64,000 bases of DNA from Fibrobacteria bacterium (GTDB lineage: Bacteria; Fibrobacterota; Fibrobacteria; UBA11236), in contig JANYDA010000048.1 in NCBI GenBank assembly GCA_025360005.1, positions 1 to 64,000 on the forward strand, in the 5' to 3' direction. The translations under genes were made by a program, and so were the position numbers. The notes under the pieces were generated by a model that saw only the letters and a program-made list of their open reading frames with translations, was not told where the DNA came from and made no database searches. Below, one piece after another: positions 44,770 through 54,962 of this stretch (positions are counted from its first letter, which is position 1; each line of letters begins with the position of its first letter).

Positions 44770-45519
44770 ATGACGGCTCCAAAAAAAATCCAGCTCTTCC
44801 ATACCTGCATCATCAACGAAGTCTACCCGGAGGTAGGCATGTCGGTGGTGAACATCCTGGAACGCCTGGGGGTGGAAGTGGAAGTCCCCGTTTCCCAGAC
44901 CTGTTGCGGTCAGCCCGCTTTCAACGCCGGTTTCCATGCGGATGCGCGCAAGGTCGCACGCCATACTTTGGATCTGCTTTCCGCCACCGAGGGTCCCATC
45001 GTGGTGCCTTCCGGATCGTGCGGGGACATGATCACGCATCAATACCACATGCTTTTCAAGGACGACGGCGAGGAGAAGGAGTACGCGGCCAAGGCCCACG
45101 CCATCTCGGAACGCTGCTATGAATTCTCGGTATTCCTGGTCGACGTTTTGGGAATCACGGATCTGGGCGCGCGCCTGGGGCTGAAAGCGGCCTATCATCC
45201 TTCCTGCCATCTGCTGCGCGGGCTGGGAGTCAAGACCCAGCCCCGCGCTTTGCTGGCCGAAGTCAGAGGCCTGGAATGCGTCGAAGTCAAGGACCAGGAG
45301 GAGTGCTGCGGATTCGGCGGCATGTTCTCCGTCAAGAACGCGGCCATCTCCACCGGTATGCTGGAAAACAAGCTGCGCAACCTGGAAGCCTCCGGCGCCA
45401 AAACCGTGGTGAGCTGCGACATGGGCTGCCTGATGCATATGCAAGGCGGTTTGCATCGGAAGGGTTCAAAAATGGAAGTGAAGCACATATCCCAGATTCT
45501 GGAAGCGGGTTTGCCATGA
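44770..45519 (+). CDS. lutA: L-lactate utilisation protein LutA, CCG-type iron-sulfur protein
   Basis: LutABC oxidise L-lactate to pyruvate. LutA is 249 aa with two cysteine-rich CCG domains (SQTCCGQPAFNAG and KDQEECCGFGGMFSV, plus YHPSCHLLRG and SCDMGCLMHM) that bind Fe-S clusters, like the GlpC/heterodisulfide-reductase family. ATG 44770 gives the standard length. The stop TGA overlaps the lutB start (ATGA). The roughly 280-bp gap upstream has no gene and should carry the lut promoter. Confidence 0.92.
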   Translation: MTAPKKIQLFHTCIINEVYPEVGMSVVNILERLGVEVEVPVSQTCCGQPAFNAGFHADARKVARHTLDLLSATEGPIVVPSGSCGDMITHQYHMLFKDDGEEKEYAAKAHAISERCYEFSVFLVDVLGITDLGARLGLKAAYHPSCHLLRGLGVKTQPRALLAEVRGLECVEVKDQEECCGFGGMFSVKNAAISTGMLENKLRNLEASGAKTVVSCDMGCLMHMQGGLHRKGSKMEVKHISQILEAGLP

Positions 45520-46985
45520 GCCGCTTCTTGGACCGCGTCGAAACCGCCCTCAAGGACGAGGAACTCAAAACCGCCCTGGGCCGCGCCACCGAGCGTTTGG
45601 GCTCGCGGCGTTCCGCTTCGCTCGCCTCGCTGGAAAACTCGGACATGATCCGGGACATGGCGCGCCGTGCCAAAATGGGACTGCTCCAAGACCTGGCGGG
45701 CAACCTGGAAACCTTCGAGAGGAACCTGATCAAGAACGGCGTCAAGGTGCATTGGGCCGAAGACGGCAAGGCCGCCAACAGGATCATGGTCGAAATCGCC
45801 AAGAGCCGGGATTGCAAGCGCGCGGTCAAGTCCAAGTCCATGGCCACGGAAGAGACGCATCTCAACCATGACTTGCTGGAAGCGGGCCTGGACGTTCTGG
45901 AAACCGATCTGGGCGAATACATCGTGCAGTTGGCGGATACCACGCCCTCGCATATCATCCTCCCCATCATCCACATGACCAAGGAGAAGATCGGCGAGAT
46001 CATGCACCGGAAGATCAAGGTGCCGTACACCAACGACCCGGAGAAACTGGCCAAGATAGCGCGCGCCAAGTTGCGCGAAGCCTTCCTCTCCGCCGATCTG
46101 GGGATCACGGGCGCCAATTTCGGGGTCATCGATTCCGGCACCATAGTGCTGGTCAGCAACGAGGGCAACGCCCGCCTGGTCACCACCTTGCCGCGCGTGC
46201 ACGTGGTGGTGATGGGCATCGAGAAGCTGGTGCCTTCCCTGGCCGACCTGGATCTGATGGTCAAGATCCTGGCGCGCTCCGCCACGGGACAGAAGATCAC
46301 CACCTATACTTCCCTGGTCACGGGCCCGCGCCGCCCCGGCGAAACGGATGGCTGCGAAGAGATGCACGTGATCCTGCTCGATAACGGCCGTAGCAACATA
46401 CTGGGCGGGCCCCTCGCCGAGATCCTGGGCTGCATCCGCTGCGGCGCCTGCCTCAACGCCTGTCCGGTTTACAAGAACATCGGCGGACACGCTTACGGCG
46501 ACACATATCCCGGCCCCATCGGCGCCATAGTAACTCCTGGGTTACGGGGGGTCAAGGATTGGAAGGCTCTGCCGGACGCCAGCTCCCTGTGCGGCGCCTG
46601 CAAGGAAGTGTGCCCGGTGCGGTTGGACATCCCGCGCATGCTGCTGGAGCTGCGCAAACAAGCCGTGGAAGAAGCCAAGGTGCCCTGGACCCTGCGCGCC
46701 GGCCTCTGGGGCTTCGGCCTGGCGGCTTCGCGGCCGTGGCTATTCAAGCCCGGGGCGCGCCTAGGCGGCATCGCCGCCAGGCTGATGGCTCCGGGTGGTT
46801 GGATCAAGAAGCTTCCCGGTCTGGCGGGCGGTTGGACGCGTTCGCGGGACATGAAGGCTCCTGCGCCGAAAACATTCCAGCAGCTTTTCCGGGAACGGAA
46901 GACGAAAGGTCCGGCCGCCTCCGTCCCCATGGGCGCCGAAACGGCGGCCCCGGCGGTCAATGAGGGGAGCGGCCATGTCCGGTGA
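45516..46985 (+). CDS. lutB: L-lactate utilisation iron-sulfur protein LutB
   Basis: The protein is 489 aa. The first 300 residues carry the LUD domain (TEETHLNHDLLEAGLDVLETDLGEYI, GITGANFGVIDSGTIVLVSNEGN). Two ferredoxin-type clusters follow: CIRCGACLNACPVY and CGACKEVCPVRLDIP. A C-terminal membrane-peripheral helical segment ends the protein. It transfers electrons from lactate to a quinone or other carrier. It overlaps lutA by 4 nt and lutC by 11 nt, so the three form one translationally coupled operon. Confidence 0.94.
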   Translation: MSRFLDRVETALKDEELKTALGRATERLGSRRSASLASLENSDMIRDMARRAKMGLLQDLAGNLETFERNLIKNGVKVHWAEDGKAANRIMVEIAKSRDCKRAVKSKSMATEETHLNHDLLEAGLDVLETDLGEYIVQLADTTPSHIILPIIHMTKEKIGEIMHRKIKVPYTNDPEKLAKIARAKLREAFLSADLGITGANFGVIDSGTIVLVSNEGNARLVTTLPRVHVVVMGIEKLVPSLADLDLMVKILARSATGQKITTYTSLVTGPRRPGETDGCEEMHVILLDNGRSNILGGPLAEILGCIRCGACLNACPVYKNIGGHAYGDTYPGPIGAIVTPGLRGVKDWKALPDASSLCGACKEVCPVRLDIPRMLLELRKQAVEEAKVPWTLRAGLWGFGLAASRPWLFKPGARLGGIAARLMAPGGWIKKLPGLAGGWTRSRDMKAPAPKTFQQLFRERKTKGPAASVPMGAETAAPAVNEGSGHVR

Positions 46986-47625
46986 TGCCCGGCTCAACAT
47001 CCTGGCCCGCGTGCGGCGGGCGCAGGTGCAGGCATATATCCCGGAAGCCAAGGCCGGCTTACCGGAACAGCTGGCTTATCCAGCCATGGATGAGGATGCC
47101 CTGCTGGCACGGCTGATCGAAGAATTCAAGCTTTTGGGCGTGGAGGTTTTCCCGGAAACCTCGGAAGAAGAAGTGCGCCGGCGCGTGAGCGGATTCATTG
47201 CGGGGCAGACCGTGCTCAGTTGGGATGCCGTCCGGCTTCCCTACGGCGTAGGCGATTGCCTGCGCGGGGAAAAGGTCCGCTATGGCGGAGACGGCAAGGA
47301 CGAACAGGGCCAGGCCGATATCGGGCTCACCGGTTGCGAGAATGCCATCGCCGAGACGGGAACCCTGGCCATGACTTCCGGGCCCGGCCGTCCGCGCGCG
47401 GCTTCGCTCATGCCGCTCACCCATGTGGTGGTGATCCGTAAGGCGGACATCCTTTTGGGCATGGGGCAATTCTTCCGGAAGTTCCAGGCTCAGGCGGACA
47501 AGGGCGGGGCCGGCCTTCCCTATGTAGTCTTCATCACCGGGCCCAGCCGCACGGCGGACATCGAACTTTCCCTCACGCTGGGCGTGCATGGTCCGGGGCG
47601 CGTGATAGCCGTCATCGGCCCCTGA
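46975..47625 (+). CDS. lutC: L-lactate utilisation protein LutC
   Basis: The protein is 216 aa with a LUD domain (ADIGLTGCENAIAETGTLAM, SLMPLTHVVVIRKADIL, YVVFITGPSRTADIE, LTLGVHGPGR). The ATG at 46975 follows GAGGGGAG inside lutB, which fixes the start. It completes the LutABC set. Upstream genes make L-lactaldehyde and L-lactate from rhamnose, so the operon may serve to finish rhamnose breakdown as well as use external lactate. Confidence 0.94.
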   Translation: MSGDARLNILARVRRAQVQAYIPEAKAGLPEQLAYPAMDEDALLARLIEEFKLLGVEVFPETSEEEVRRRVSGFIAGQTVLSWDAVRLPYGVGDCLRGEKVRYGGDGKDEQGQADIGLTGCENAIAETGTLAMTSGPGRPRAASLMPLTHVVVIRKADILLGMGQFFRKFQAQADKGGAGLPYVVFITGPSRTADIELSLTLGVHGPGRVIAVIGP

Positions 47626-47643
47626 AAATGCTATTTCTTTTCC

Positions 47644-48069
47644 ATGCCGAACCGGGAATACCATCGTCCCCGCCGCCGCATTAGCGGGCTTCCGGCGCTG
47701 GCCTTTTCCATTATCGCCGGGGCATGCGTTATCGGCTGTTCCCTGCTGACGCCGGCGCCTTTGCCGGCGCTGGCGCCGGAATGGCGGCTGGTGCCGGAGG
47801 CCACCGTCCTGGGCGAGAACCGCCAGTTCTTTCTGTATGGCCGCAAGCTGGACGGCGTTATCGTCACGGCGCCACCCACCTTGCTCATGGAAAAGGGCGC
47901 GGTGGGATCGAAGGGGCGGGTGCTCTCCTTCCATTTCAAAGTGCAACCGCTGTCCAAGGATTCCCTGGCCGAAGGGGAAGAGGTGGGCGTACGCGCCGTG
48001 ACCTTCAAGACCGTGGACACCACCGTGACTTTCAAGATCAAGGTGATCGACGAAGCGCATCCGCGCTGA
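47644..48069 (+). CDS. Small lipoprotein of unknown function
   Basis: The protein is 141 aa. A basic N-terminus and hydrophobic segment end in a lipobox (IIAGACVIGC, Cys about 32). The mature part looks like a single beta-sandwich domain (WRLVPEATVLGENRQFFLYG, TVDTTVTFKIKVIDE). It starts 18 bp after lutC; whether it shares that transcript is unclear. It converges with trpF. No family recognised. Confidence 0.65.
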   Translation: MPNREYHRPRRRISGLPALAFSIIAGACVIGCSLLTPAPLPALAPEWRLVPEATVLGENRQFFLYGRKLDGVIVTAPPTLLMEKGAVGSKGRVLSFHFKVQPLSKDSLAEGEEVGVRAVTFKTVDTTVTFKIKVIDEAHPR

Positions 48070-48087
48070 TCCGGATTGATAGGCGCT

Positions 48088-48783
48088 TCAGCCTCGCGCG
48101 ATTTCCAGGCAGGCTTTGATCTTACCCAGGTCCTTTCGGCCCGGCGCAATCTCCACCTTGCTGTTCAAGTCCACCGCAAACGGATCGCAGGCCTGCAAGG
48201 CTTCCGCCAGATTATCGGGCCCCAATCCGCCCGCCAGGAAAAAGGGCAAAGGCAACGGACGCCCGGACAGCAGGCTCCAATCGAAGGCCTTGCCGCTGCC
48301 GCCGAAGCCCCCGCCGTCCTTATCCGTCGGGCCCGCTTGCGTGTCCACCAGGAAATAAGCCAACGGCGATGCGGCCTCGCCCTTGCCCAGGGCCGCCTCC
48401 AACGGAATCCTCAATCCGCCCAGGTCGGCCAGGCGGGTATGCGGGATGGCCTTGATGACGGGAACCGGCATGCGCCGGACATAGTCCCAATCCTCCCGGC
48501 CGTGCAATTGCGCGCAGCGTATTCCAGTTTGTTTCGTTACTTCGATCACAAAATCAGGATCCGCGTCCACGAATACGCCCACCGGGACGGCCGTGCGCAG
48601 GGAGCGGATGATGGGCGCGGCCGCTCCCGCCGTAATATGCCGCTTGCTTCCCGGATGGAAGTTGAAGCCGATCCATTCCACCCCCAAGGCGTCCAACGCA
48701 GCGGCCTCGGCGGGTTCGCGGACGCCGCAAACCTTGACCTGGATGCGTTTTATCGAGCGTGTATCCGCGTTCATCCTTATCAT
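48088..48783 (-). CDS. trpF: Phosphoribosylanthranilate isomerase
   Basis: TrpF converts N-(5'-phosphoribosyl)anthranilate to CdRP in tryptophan synthesis. The protein is 231 aa with the TIM-barrel motifs VKVCGVREPAEA (catalytic Cys), GFNFHPGSKRHIT, VGVFVDADPD, CAQLHGREDWDYV, FLVDTQAGPTDKDGG (catalytic Asp), FLAGGLGPDNLAEA and AVDLNSKVEIAPGRKD. The usual SS-GVE near the end is NSKVE here. GAGAGG lies just upstream of ATG 48783; ATG 48774 is the alternative. No other trp genes are nearby. Confidence 0.93.
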   Translation of the reverse strand: MIRMNADTRSIKRIQVKVCGVREPAEAAALDALGVEWIGFNFHPGSKRHITAGAAAPIIRSLRTAVPVGVFVDADPDFVIEVTKQTGIRCAQLHGREDWDYVRRMPVPVIKAIPHTRLADLGGLRIPLEAALGKGEAASPLAYFLVDTQAGPTDKDGGGFGGSGKAFDWSLLSGRPLPLPFFLAGGLGPDNLAEALQACDPFAVDLNSKVEIAPGRKDLGKIKACLEIARG

Positions 48784-48924
48784 CGTCCTCTCGGTGAGCG
48801 CCGTCCGGGCTGGCCAGGCAAGCAAAATAGAGATTATTTTCCTAAATTTCGATGGGGGCTTCGACCGCGATGTATGGAAATCCGGGGGTTGGCGGGGTCC
48901 GAACAACTTTAGGGGTGTATGGAT

Positions 48925-49902
<978 letters not shown>

Positions 49903-49965
49903 TTTCCGGATCGGCAGGCTCCGCGGCCCGCGGGCCGGACCGGCACTCATCCCCACGGAAACAGC

Positions 49966-52839
49966 ATGGACTCCCTCTACCTTATCGACGTTTCGGCACT
50001 GGCCTACCGGTCCTTCTACGCTTTCATCAACAATCCCCTCAAGAATTCCAAGGGCCAGGAGACCTCGGCGATTTTCGGATTCGCTTCGCATACCTTGCGG
50101 CTGGTGCAGGAATGCAAGCCCACGCATATCGCCTTCGTGAAGGATCTGCCAAAAAAAACATTCCGTCACGAACTTTACAAGGAATACAAGGCCCACCGCA
50201 AACCGATGCCGGACGGCCTGGCGGCCCAGCTCCCCATCATCGATCAATTCGTCGGCATCACCGGGTTGCGCACCGTGGCCCTGGAAGGTTTCGAGGCGGA
50301 TGACGTGATGGCCACCTTGGCCTGCCAGGCGCGCGATAAAGGCATGAAGGTCTATATCGTTACCCGCGACAAGGACATGATGCAATTGGTGGACGACAAC
50401 GTCTTCCTGTTCGACCTGGGCAAAGCCAAGTCCGATTCGCTGGTTATCGGGGCCAGGGAAGTGAAGGAGAAGATGGGCGTGCTTCCGGAGCGCATCGTCG
50501 ACTATCTCTCCCTGATCGGGGACGCATCGGACAATGTGCCCGGCGTGGCCAAGATCGGCCCCAAGACCGCGGTGGAGCTGATCGAGACCTACGGCACCCT
50601 GGAACGGATCTACGAGTTCGTGGAGAACATACCCAAGAAGGGGTTGCGCGAGAACCTGAAGAACGATCGCGATAACGCTTTCCTTTCGCAAAAGCTGGTG
50701 ACCTTGAATTGCGATTTGGAGTTGCCCTTGGGGCTGGACGACTTGCGGTTTCCCGGCGTGGAGGCGGAGACCACCTCGGCCTTCCTGGTGGAATGGGAAT
50801 TCAAGTCGCTGCTCAAGCTGGTGGCCGGATCGGGAACCACCGCAGTGGCGGCCGCCCGCACGGCGGAGAGCAAAGCCGCGGAAGCCGCCGCTGGGATGGA
50901 CGCCGCCCGGGAAAATGCGGAGGGCAAGGATTCCGGGGCCGGAGCCGCGGCGGACGGCGAAGGGAATACCGTCCCGGCCGCGCCGGTGCGCACGGACAAT
51001 CCCAGGTATGAATTGATCGATACCCCGGAATCGCTCGCAAGCCTGTACGATAGGCTGAAGTCCGCGCCCGTGATCGCCATGGATACGGAGACCACGGATT
51101 TGGACAACAAGGTGGCCAAGCTGGTGGGCCTATGCCTCTCCATCGCCGCCGACTCGGGGTTCTATCTGCCGATCGGCCATGCGGAAGGCCGCAACCTGGA
51201 TCTGGAGGCCGTGCAGAAGGCCCTCAAGCCCATCTTCGACGATCCGTCCAAGCGCATGGTGTTCCATAACGCCAAATACGATCTTCCCATCCTGGCGCGG
51301 CACGGGTTGCTGCCCGCCGAAATCGATAGGCCGGGAAAGCTGGTGGACACCATGGTGGCGGCTTACTTGGTGAATCCGGGCGAACGCAATCTCTCGCTGG
51401 ATGATCTGGCCCTGCGGCATTTCGGCCACGCCATGATTCCCATCGAAGCGTTGATAGGCAGGAACACGGCGGCCCGAGGGAAGACCCCGGCGGCCAAGCA
51501 GAAGAATTTCTCCCAGGTTCCCATCGCGGAAGCCTGCCAGTACGGCGCGGAAGACGCGGACATGACTTTGCGGCTGTGGGAATTGTACCGGGAGGAATTG
51601 CGGGACAAGAATCTGGACAATCTCTATTTCGAAATGGAGATGGCCCTGCTCCCCGTGCTGATGACCATGGAGGGCAAGGGCATCACCCTGGACGTGGAGG
51701 CGTTGAAGGCCCTGTCCGCGCGCTTGGCGGAGGAAATCATCCGCCTGGAGAAGAAAATCCACGAGCTGGCCGGCGGCGAATTCAACATCGGATCCCCCAA
51801 GCAGCTGCAGGAAATCCTCTTCGTGAAGCTGGGCCTGGACACGGGCAAAAAGACCAAGACGGGTTTTTCCACGGACGCGGACGTGCTCGCTAAGCTGGAG
51901 GGCCAGCATGAAATCATCGCCAACCTGCTCGATCACCGCGAATACACCAAGCTGCAGAACACCTATGTGGAAGCCCTGCCGACCATGGTGCATCCCGTTA
52001 CGGGCCGGATCCATACCAACTATTCCCAGGTCATCGCCGCCACCGGCCGCCTCTCCAGCATCAACCCCAACCTGCAGAACATCCCCATCCGCACGGAGCT
52101 GGGCCGCGTCATCCGCAAATGCTTCACCGCCTCCTCGCCGGACAAGGTCCTGCTGTGCGCGGATTATTCCCAGATCGAACTGCGCCTCTTGGCGCATCTG
52201 AGCGGCGATCCCGCGTTGCGGGAAGCGTACCGGATGAATATCGATATCCACACGCGCACGGCGGCCAGCCTCTACAAGGTCCCGGAGGCGGAGGTTACCC
52301 CGGTCATGCGCCGCAGCGCCAAGGTGGTCAACTTCGGCGTGCTGTACGGCATGGGCGCGCAACGCCTGGCCTCCCAGCTGCGCATTCCGCGCGCGGAGGC
52401 GGCCAAGTTCATCGAAAATTATTTCTCCACCTTCGCGATGGTGGAAAACTACATGACGTCGACCGTGGATAAAGGGCGCCGCGACGGCTATGTGGAAACC
52501 CTGGCGGGCCGGCGCCGCTACCTTCCGGACTTGCTCTCCGACAACCGTTTGGCCAAGGAAAACGCTGAGCGCATCGCCGCCAATACTCCCATCCAGGGCA
52601 GCGCGGCCGACCTGATCAAAATCGCCATGATCCGCATCCACCATCTCCTGAAGGCGGGTCCATTGCGGTGCGACATGCTGTTGCAGGTCCATGATGAATT
52701 GGTTTTCGAAGTCGCCTTGGCGGACGTGGCGGCCGCGTCCCGCCTGATCAAAACGGAAATGGAAGGTGCCATGCAATTGGAAGTGCCGTTGGTGGTGGAA
52801 ATCGGGACCGGGTTCACTTGGCTGGATGCGCATAGCTGA
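49966..52839 (+). CDS. polA: DNA polymerase I
   Basis: Pol I fills gaps in repair and removes RNA primers. The protein is 957 aa. It has an N-terminal 5'-3' exonuclease domain (about 1-290; LIDVSALAYRSFYA, EGFEADDVMATLA, VTRDKDMMQLV). A linker rich in Ala/Glu/Gly (about 290-330) follows, then a 3'-5' exonuclease domain (about 350-530; VIAMDTETTDLD keeps the Asp and Glu, so proofreading is likely active). The polymerase domain has motif A (CADYSQIELRLLAHLSGD), the O helix (RRSAKVVNFGVLYG) and motif C (LLQVHDELVFEV). Length and order are standard. coaE follows in the same direction, as in many bacteria. Confidence 0.97.
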   Translation: MDSLYLIDVSALAYRSFYAFINNPLKNSKGQETSAIFGFASHTLRLVQECKPTHIAFVKDLPKKTFRHELYKEYKAHRKPMPDGLAAQLPIIDQFVGITGLRTVALEGFEADDVMATLACQARDKGMKVYIVTRDKDMMQLVDDNVFLFDLGKAKSDSLVIGAREVKEKMGVLPERIVDYLSLIGDASDNVPGVAKIGPKTAVELIETYGTLERIYEFVENIPKKGLRENLKNDRDNAFLSQKLVTLNCDLELPLGLDDLRFPGVEAETTSAFLVEWEFKSLLKLVAGSGTTAVAAARTAESKAAEAAAGMDAARENAEGKDSGAGAAADGEGNTVPAAPVRTDNPRYELIDTPESLASLYDRLKSAPVIAMDTETTDLDNKVAKLVGLCLSIAADSGFYLPIGHAEGRNLDLEAVQKALKPIFDDPSKRMVFHNAKYDLPILARHGLLPAEIDRPGKLVDTMVAAYLVNPGERNLSLDDLALRHFGHAMIPIEALIGRNTAARGKTPAAKQKNFSQVPIAEACQYGAEDADMTLRLWELYREELRDKNLDNLYFEMEMALLPVLMTMEGKGITLDVEALKALSARLAEEIIRLEKKIHELAGGEFNIGSPKQLQEILFVKLGLDTGKKTKTGFSTDADVLAKLEGQHEIIANLLDHREYTKLQNTYVEALPTMVHPVTGRIHTNYSQVIAATGRLSSINPNLQNIPIRTELGRVIRKCFTASSPDKVLLCADYSQIELRLLAHLSGDPALREAYRMNIDIHTRTAASLYKVPEAEVTPVMRRSAKVVNFGVLYGMGAQRLASQLRIPRAEAAKFIENYFSTFAMVENYMTSTVDKGRRDGYVETLAGRRRYLPDLLSDNRLAKENAERIAANTPIQGSAADLIKIAMIRIHHLLKAGPLRCDMLLQVHDELVFEVALADVAAASRLIKTEMEGAMQLEVPLVVEIGTGFTWLDAHS

Positions 52840-52947
52840 TCGGCTCCGCGTGGCGCGGCCACGGCGCTAAATTCTATCTTGCTGAACGATCAACCGGATC
52901 CGGAAATCCCGGGTTCCGGTCCAGGAAGGAACCCGCTACATGCCCGC

Positions 52948-53595
52948 ATGCAGGAGTCCGATGTGGCACGCTTGATCTTGGGCGTGACCGGGAACATCGC
53001 CAGCGGAAAATCCGAGACGGCCCGGTTGCTGCAGCAAAAAGGCTGCGCCCTGGTGGACGCGGATGCGGTGGGTCATGAGTTATACGGTTATGATCGCGCC
53101 CTGGTGCAGCAGTTGGGTGCGGAATTCGGCGGGGGAGTTATCCTGGACAATGGGACCCTCAACCGCAAAAAGCTCGGCAGCCTGGTATTCGGCCGCCCGG
53201 AAGCGATGGCGGCCCTCAACCGAATCGTGCATCCGGCCCTCATCAACGCCATCCGCGAGCGCATCCGTTCTTCGCAACGGGTCATGAACCGCCTGGTCCT
53301 GGACGCGGCTTTGATAGTGGAACTGGGCTTCGCCAAGGAAGTGGATCATCTGGTGTTCGTTTCCGCGTCCGTGCCGGTGCGCCTTGCGCGCTTGATGGAA
53401 CGCAGCGGTCTGGGCGAAGAAGAGGCCATGCTCCGCATCGACAGCCAGATGCCCGAAGAAACCAAGCTGCAGCACGCGGACTTCATAATCAAGAACGAGA
53501 CGACCCGCGAGTACTTGCGGGAGCAGGTCGATGCGCTGTGGGACGAGATCCTCGCGCGCGAAAGCCAAGCGGAGGAGCGGCGCGAGCTGCCTTAA
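52948..53595 (+). CDS. coaE: Dephospho-CoA kinase
   Basis: CoaE phosphorylates dephospho-CoA, the last step of coenzyme A synthesis. The protein is 215 aa with P-loop VTGNIASGKSETARLL, DADAVGHELYGYD, and the segment HPALINAIRERI. A LID region (VRLARLMERSGLGEEEAMLRI) and ADFIIKNETTREYLREQVD complete the fold. Start is uncertain: ATG 52948 gives a normal N-terminus but has no close ribosome-binding site; a TTG at 52879 is possible. Located between polA and an unknown membrane-anchored gene. Confidence 0.94.
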   Translation: MQESDVARLILGVTGNIASGKSETARLLQQKGCALVDADAVGHELYGYDRALVQQLGAEFGGGVILDNGTLNRKKLGSLVFGRPEAMAALNRIVHPALINAIRERIRSSQRVMNRLVLDAALIVELGFAKEVDHLVFVSASVPVRLARLMERSGLGEEEAMLRIDSQMPEETKLQHADFIIKNETTREYLREQVDALWDEILARESQAEERRELP

Positions 53596-53596
53596 C

Positions 53597-53613
53597 CCCC
53601 GGAATCCCCGGGG
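53597..53613 (+). terminator. Short GC-rich hairpin after coaE
   Basis: CCCCGG (53597-53602) pairs with CCGGGG (53608-53613) with a 5-nt loop AATCC, two bases after the coaE stop. No U tract follows. It may mark the end of the polA-coaE transcript. Confidence 0.35.
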
Positions 53614-53676
53614 ATCGTTCCGCCGGCGGGACCCGCCTCGCTTCGGATTTTTTCCGGCAACCATTAGGAGGAATTC

Positions 53677-54384
53677 TTGGACAAGAAAATCATCATCCTG
53701 GCCATCCTGGCCGCGGTCGGCGGCGTGGCACTGGGCATTTTCCGCTCGCCCGAACGCAAAAACGCCCAAGGCCAGGATCTGTTCCCGCCGGAAAAACTGC
53801 TCGGCTATGTCGAGAACACCCGCATATCCGTCAAGGAGGACGGCAAAGGCGGCCGACCCGTGTTGGCGGTAGCGGTCACGCCCTTGGGCATCAAACCGGA
53901 ACAGGTCTCGCCAACGGGATACGGGGCGCTAAAGGCGATCCATCGTTCCTTCCCGAAGGCGGATTGGGTTTCCGTTTTCATCGCGGAGGATTCCGCCATG
54001 GCGGAGGCTTCCAACTGGGTGGGCATGGCCGAGCTACGTAGTGGGAAGGTTACCGTAACCGGAGGGATACCCACGCAGGCGCAAATCGATTCCCTGGGGA
54101 AGCTCGGGCAGCCCTTCCGCCGCCCCACCGCCGAGGATCTCAAGGCCGTCTCCGCCGTCTTCGACAGCACCGGTACCCTGGCTCCGGAACGCTGGGACCT
54201 GTCGCAAAGCCTTTTGGGCGCGGGCTCGGGCCGGATCGACAAATCCCATTTCCTCAACCTGGACATGCAGACCAACGCCCTGCACGCGGCCGCCAAGGCC
54301 CTGGGCAAGGATCCCAAGCAGTTGCAGGCCCAAGTCCTGGGAGTGACCCGTTTCTATTGGTCCAAGGCCGGGGATCCTTTATAA
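53677..54384 (+). CDS. Membrane-anchored protein of unknown function
   Basis: The protein is 235 aa. It starts at TTG 53677 after a strong AGGAGGAA (53666-53673). One hydrophobic N-terminal segment (IIILAILAAVGGVALGIF) is an uncleaved anchor or signal, then a soluble alpha/beta domain follows (VLAVAVTPLGIKPEQVSPTG, WVSVFIAEDSAMAEASNWVGMAELRSGKVTVTGGIP). I recognise no family. The strand-helix pattern in the middle may be a small ligand-binding fold. It stands alone between coaE and tRNA-Val. Confidence 0.7.
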   Translation: MDKKIIILAILAAVGGVALGIFRSPERKNAQGQDLFPPEKLLGYVENTRISVKEDGKGGRPVLAVAVTPLGIKPEQVSPTGYGALKAIHRSFPKADWVSVFIAEDSAMAEASNWVGMAELRSGKVTVTGGIPTQAQIDSLGKLGQPFRRPTAEDLKAVSAVFDSTGTLAPERWDLSQSLLGAGSGRIDKSHFLNLDMQTNALHAAAKALGKDPKQLQAQVLGVTRFYWSKAGDPL

Positions 54385-54562
54385 AACCGGGCTATTCCGC
54401 TGCTGCCCGCGTCCGCTATCGCGGCGATCCGGATTTCGACAAGGTGCCAGTCTGGTCCGGCCCGGGGCGCCATGCGCCGCGATCCGGAAGGCCATCGCGC
54501 CGAATTCATCGACTTGGCGGAGACCGGCAATCCTTAGCGGCCGGGACCGGATAGGTTACCGC

Positions 54563-54609
54563 CGATACCCGGAGTAGCCCGCCCCAAAGCGGGGAATTTC
54601 CGGGTATCG
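54563..54609. other. Long 11-bp inverted repeat before tRNA-Val
   Basis: CGATACCCGGA (54563-54573) is the exact reverse complement of TCCGGGTATCG (54599-54609). A second short stem, CCCGC/GCGGG (54578-54582 with 54589-54593), sits inside. The element lies 50 bp before tRNA-Val and after the unknown membrane gene, so it may stop read-through into the tRNA. Bases 54385-54540 also hold short protein-like stretches in two frames but no supported gene. Confidence 0.5.
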
Positions 54610-54658
54610 CACCCGCGCGTTGAGATAAGACCAAGGCTGAGTTATATTTACTCGCCTT

Positions 54659-54735
54659 GGTCGTTTAGCTCAGCTGGTTAGAGTACATCGTTCACATCGA
54701 TGGGGTCGAAGGTTCAAATCCTTCAACGACCACCA
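54659..54735 (+). tRNA. tRNA-Val (anticodon CAC)
   Basis: The acceptor stem GGTCGTT pairs with AACGACC followed by ACCA. The anticodon stem CATCG/CGATG holds the loop TTCACAT, giving anticodon CAC. The D arm (AGCTCAGCTGGTTAGAG) and T arm (GAAGGTTCAAATCCTTC) are standard. Reads GUG codons. Confidence 0.96.
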
Positions 54736-54962
54736 ATTAATCCCCGCCTTGGACCTCCCGCCCCGATTCCGCATCTTCCCTCAAGGGCGCCGTTTCCGCG
54801 CGAACATGGCCCATAGCGATCCGGATCGCTCTTCCTTATAGCGCCATTTTTCCCGCCGCAGTGATGCCGATCACCACGATTGACGTCAGGTTCGTGACCG
54901 TCATCGCATTTCAAACCGCCGCGGCGACCTAGTTTCTCCTGGATACAAACCAGGAGTATCCC

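Noticed and set aside
54390-54540. Protein-like fragments in two plus frames (FDKVPVWSGPG and MRRDPEGHRAEFIDLAE)
   Set aside because: Short, in different frames, no start with ribosome-binding site; could be a remnant but cannot be supported.
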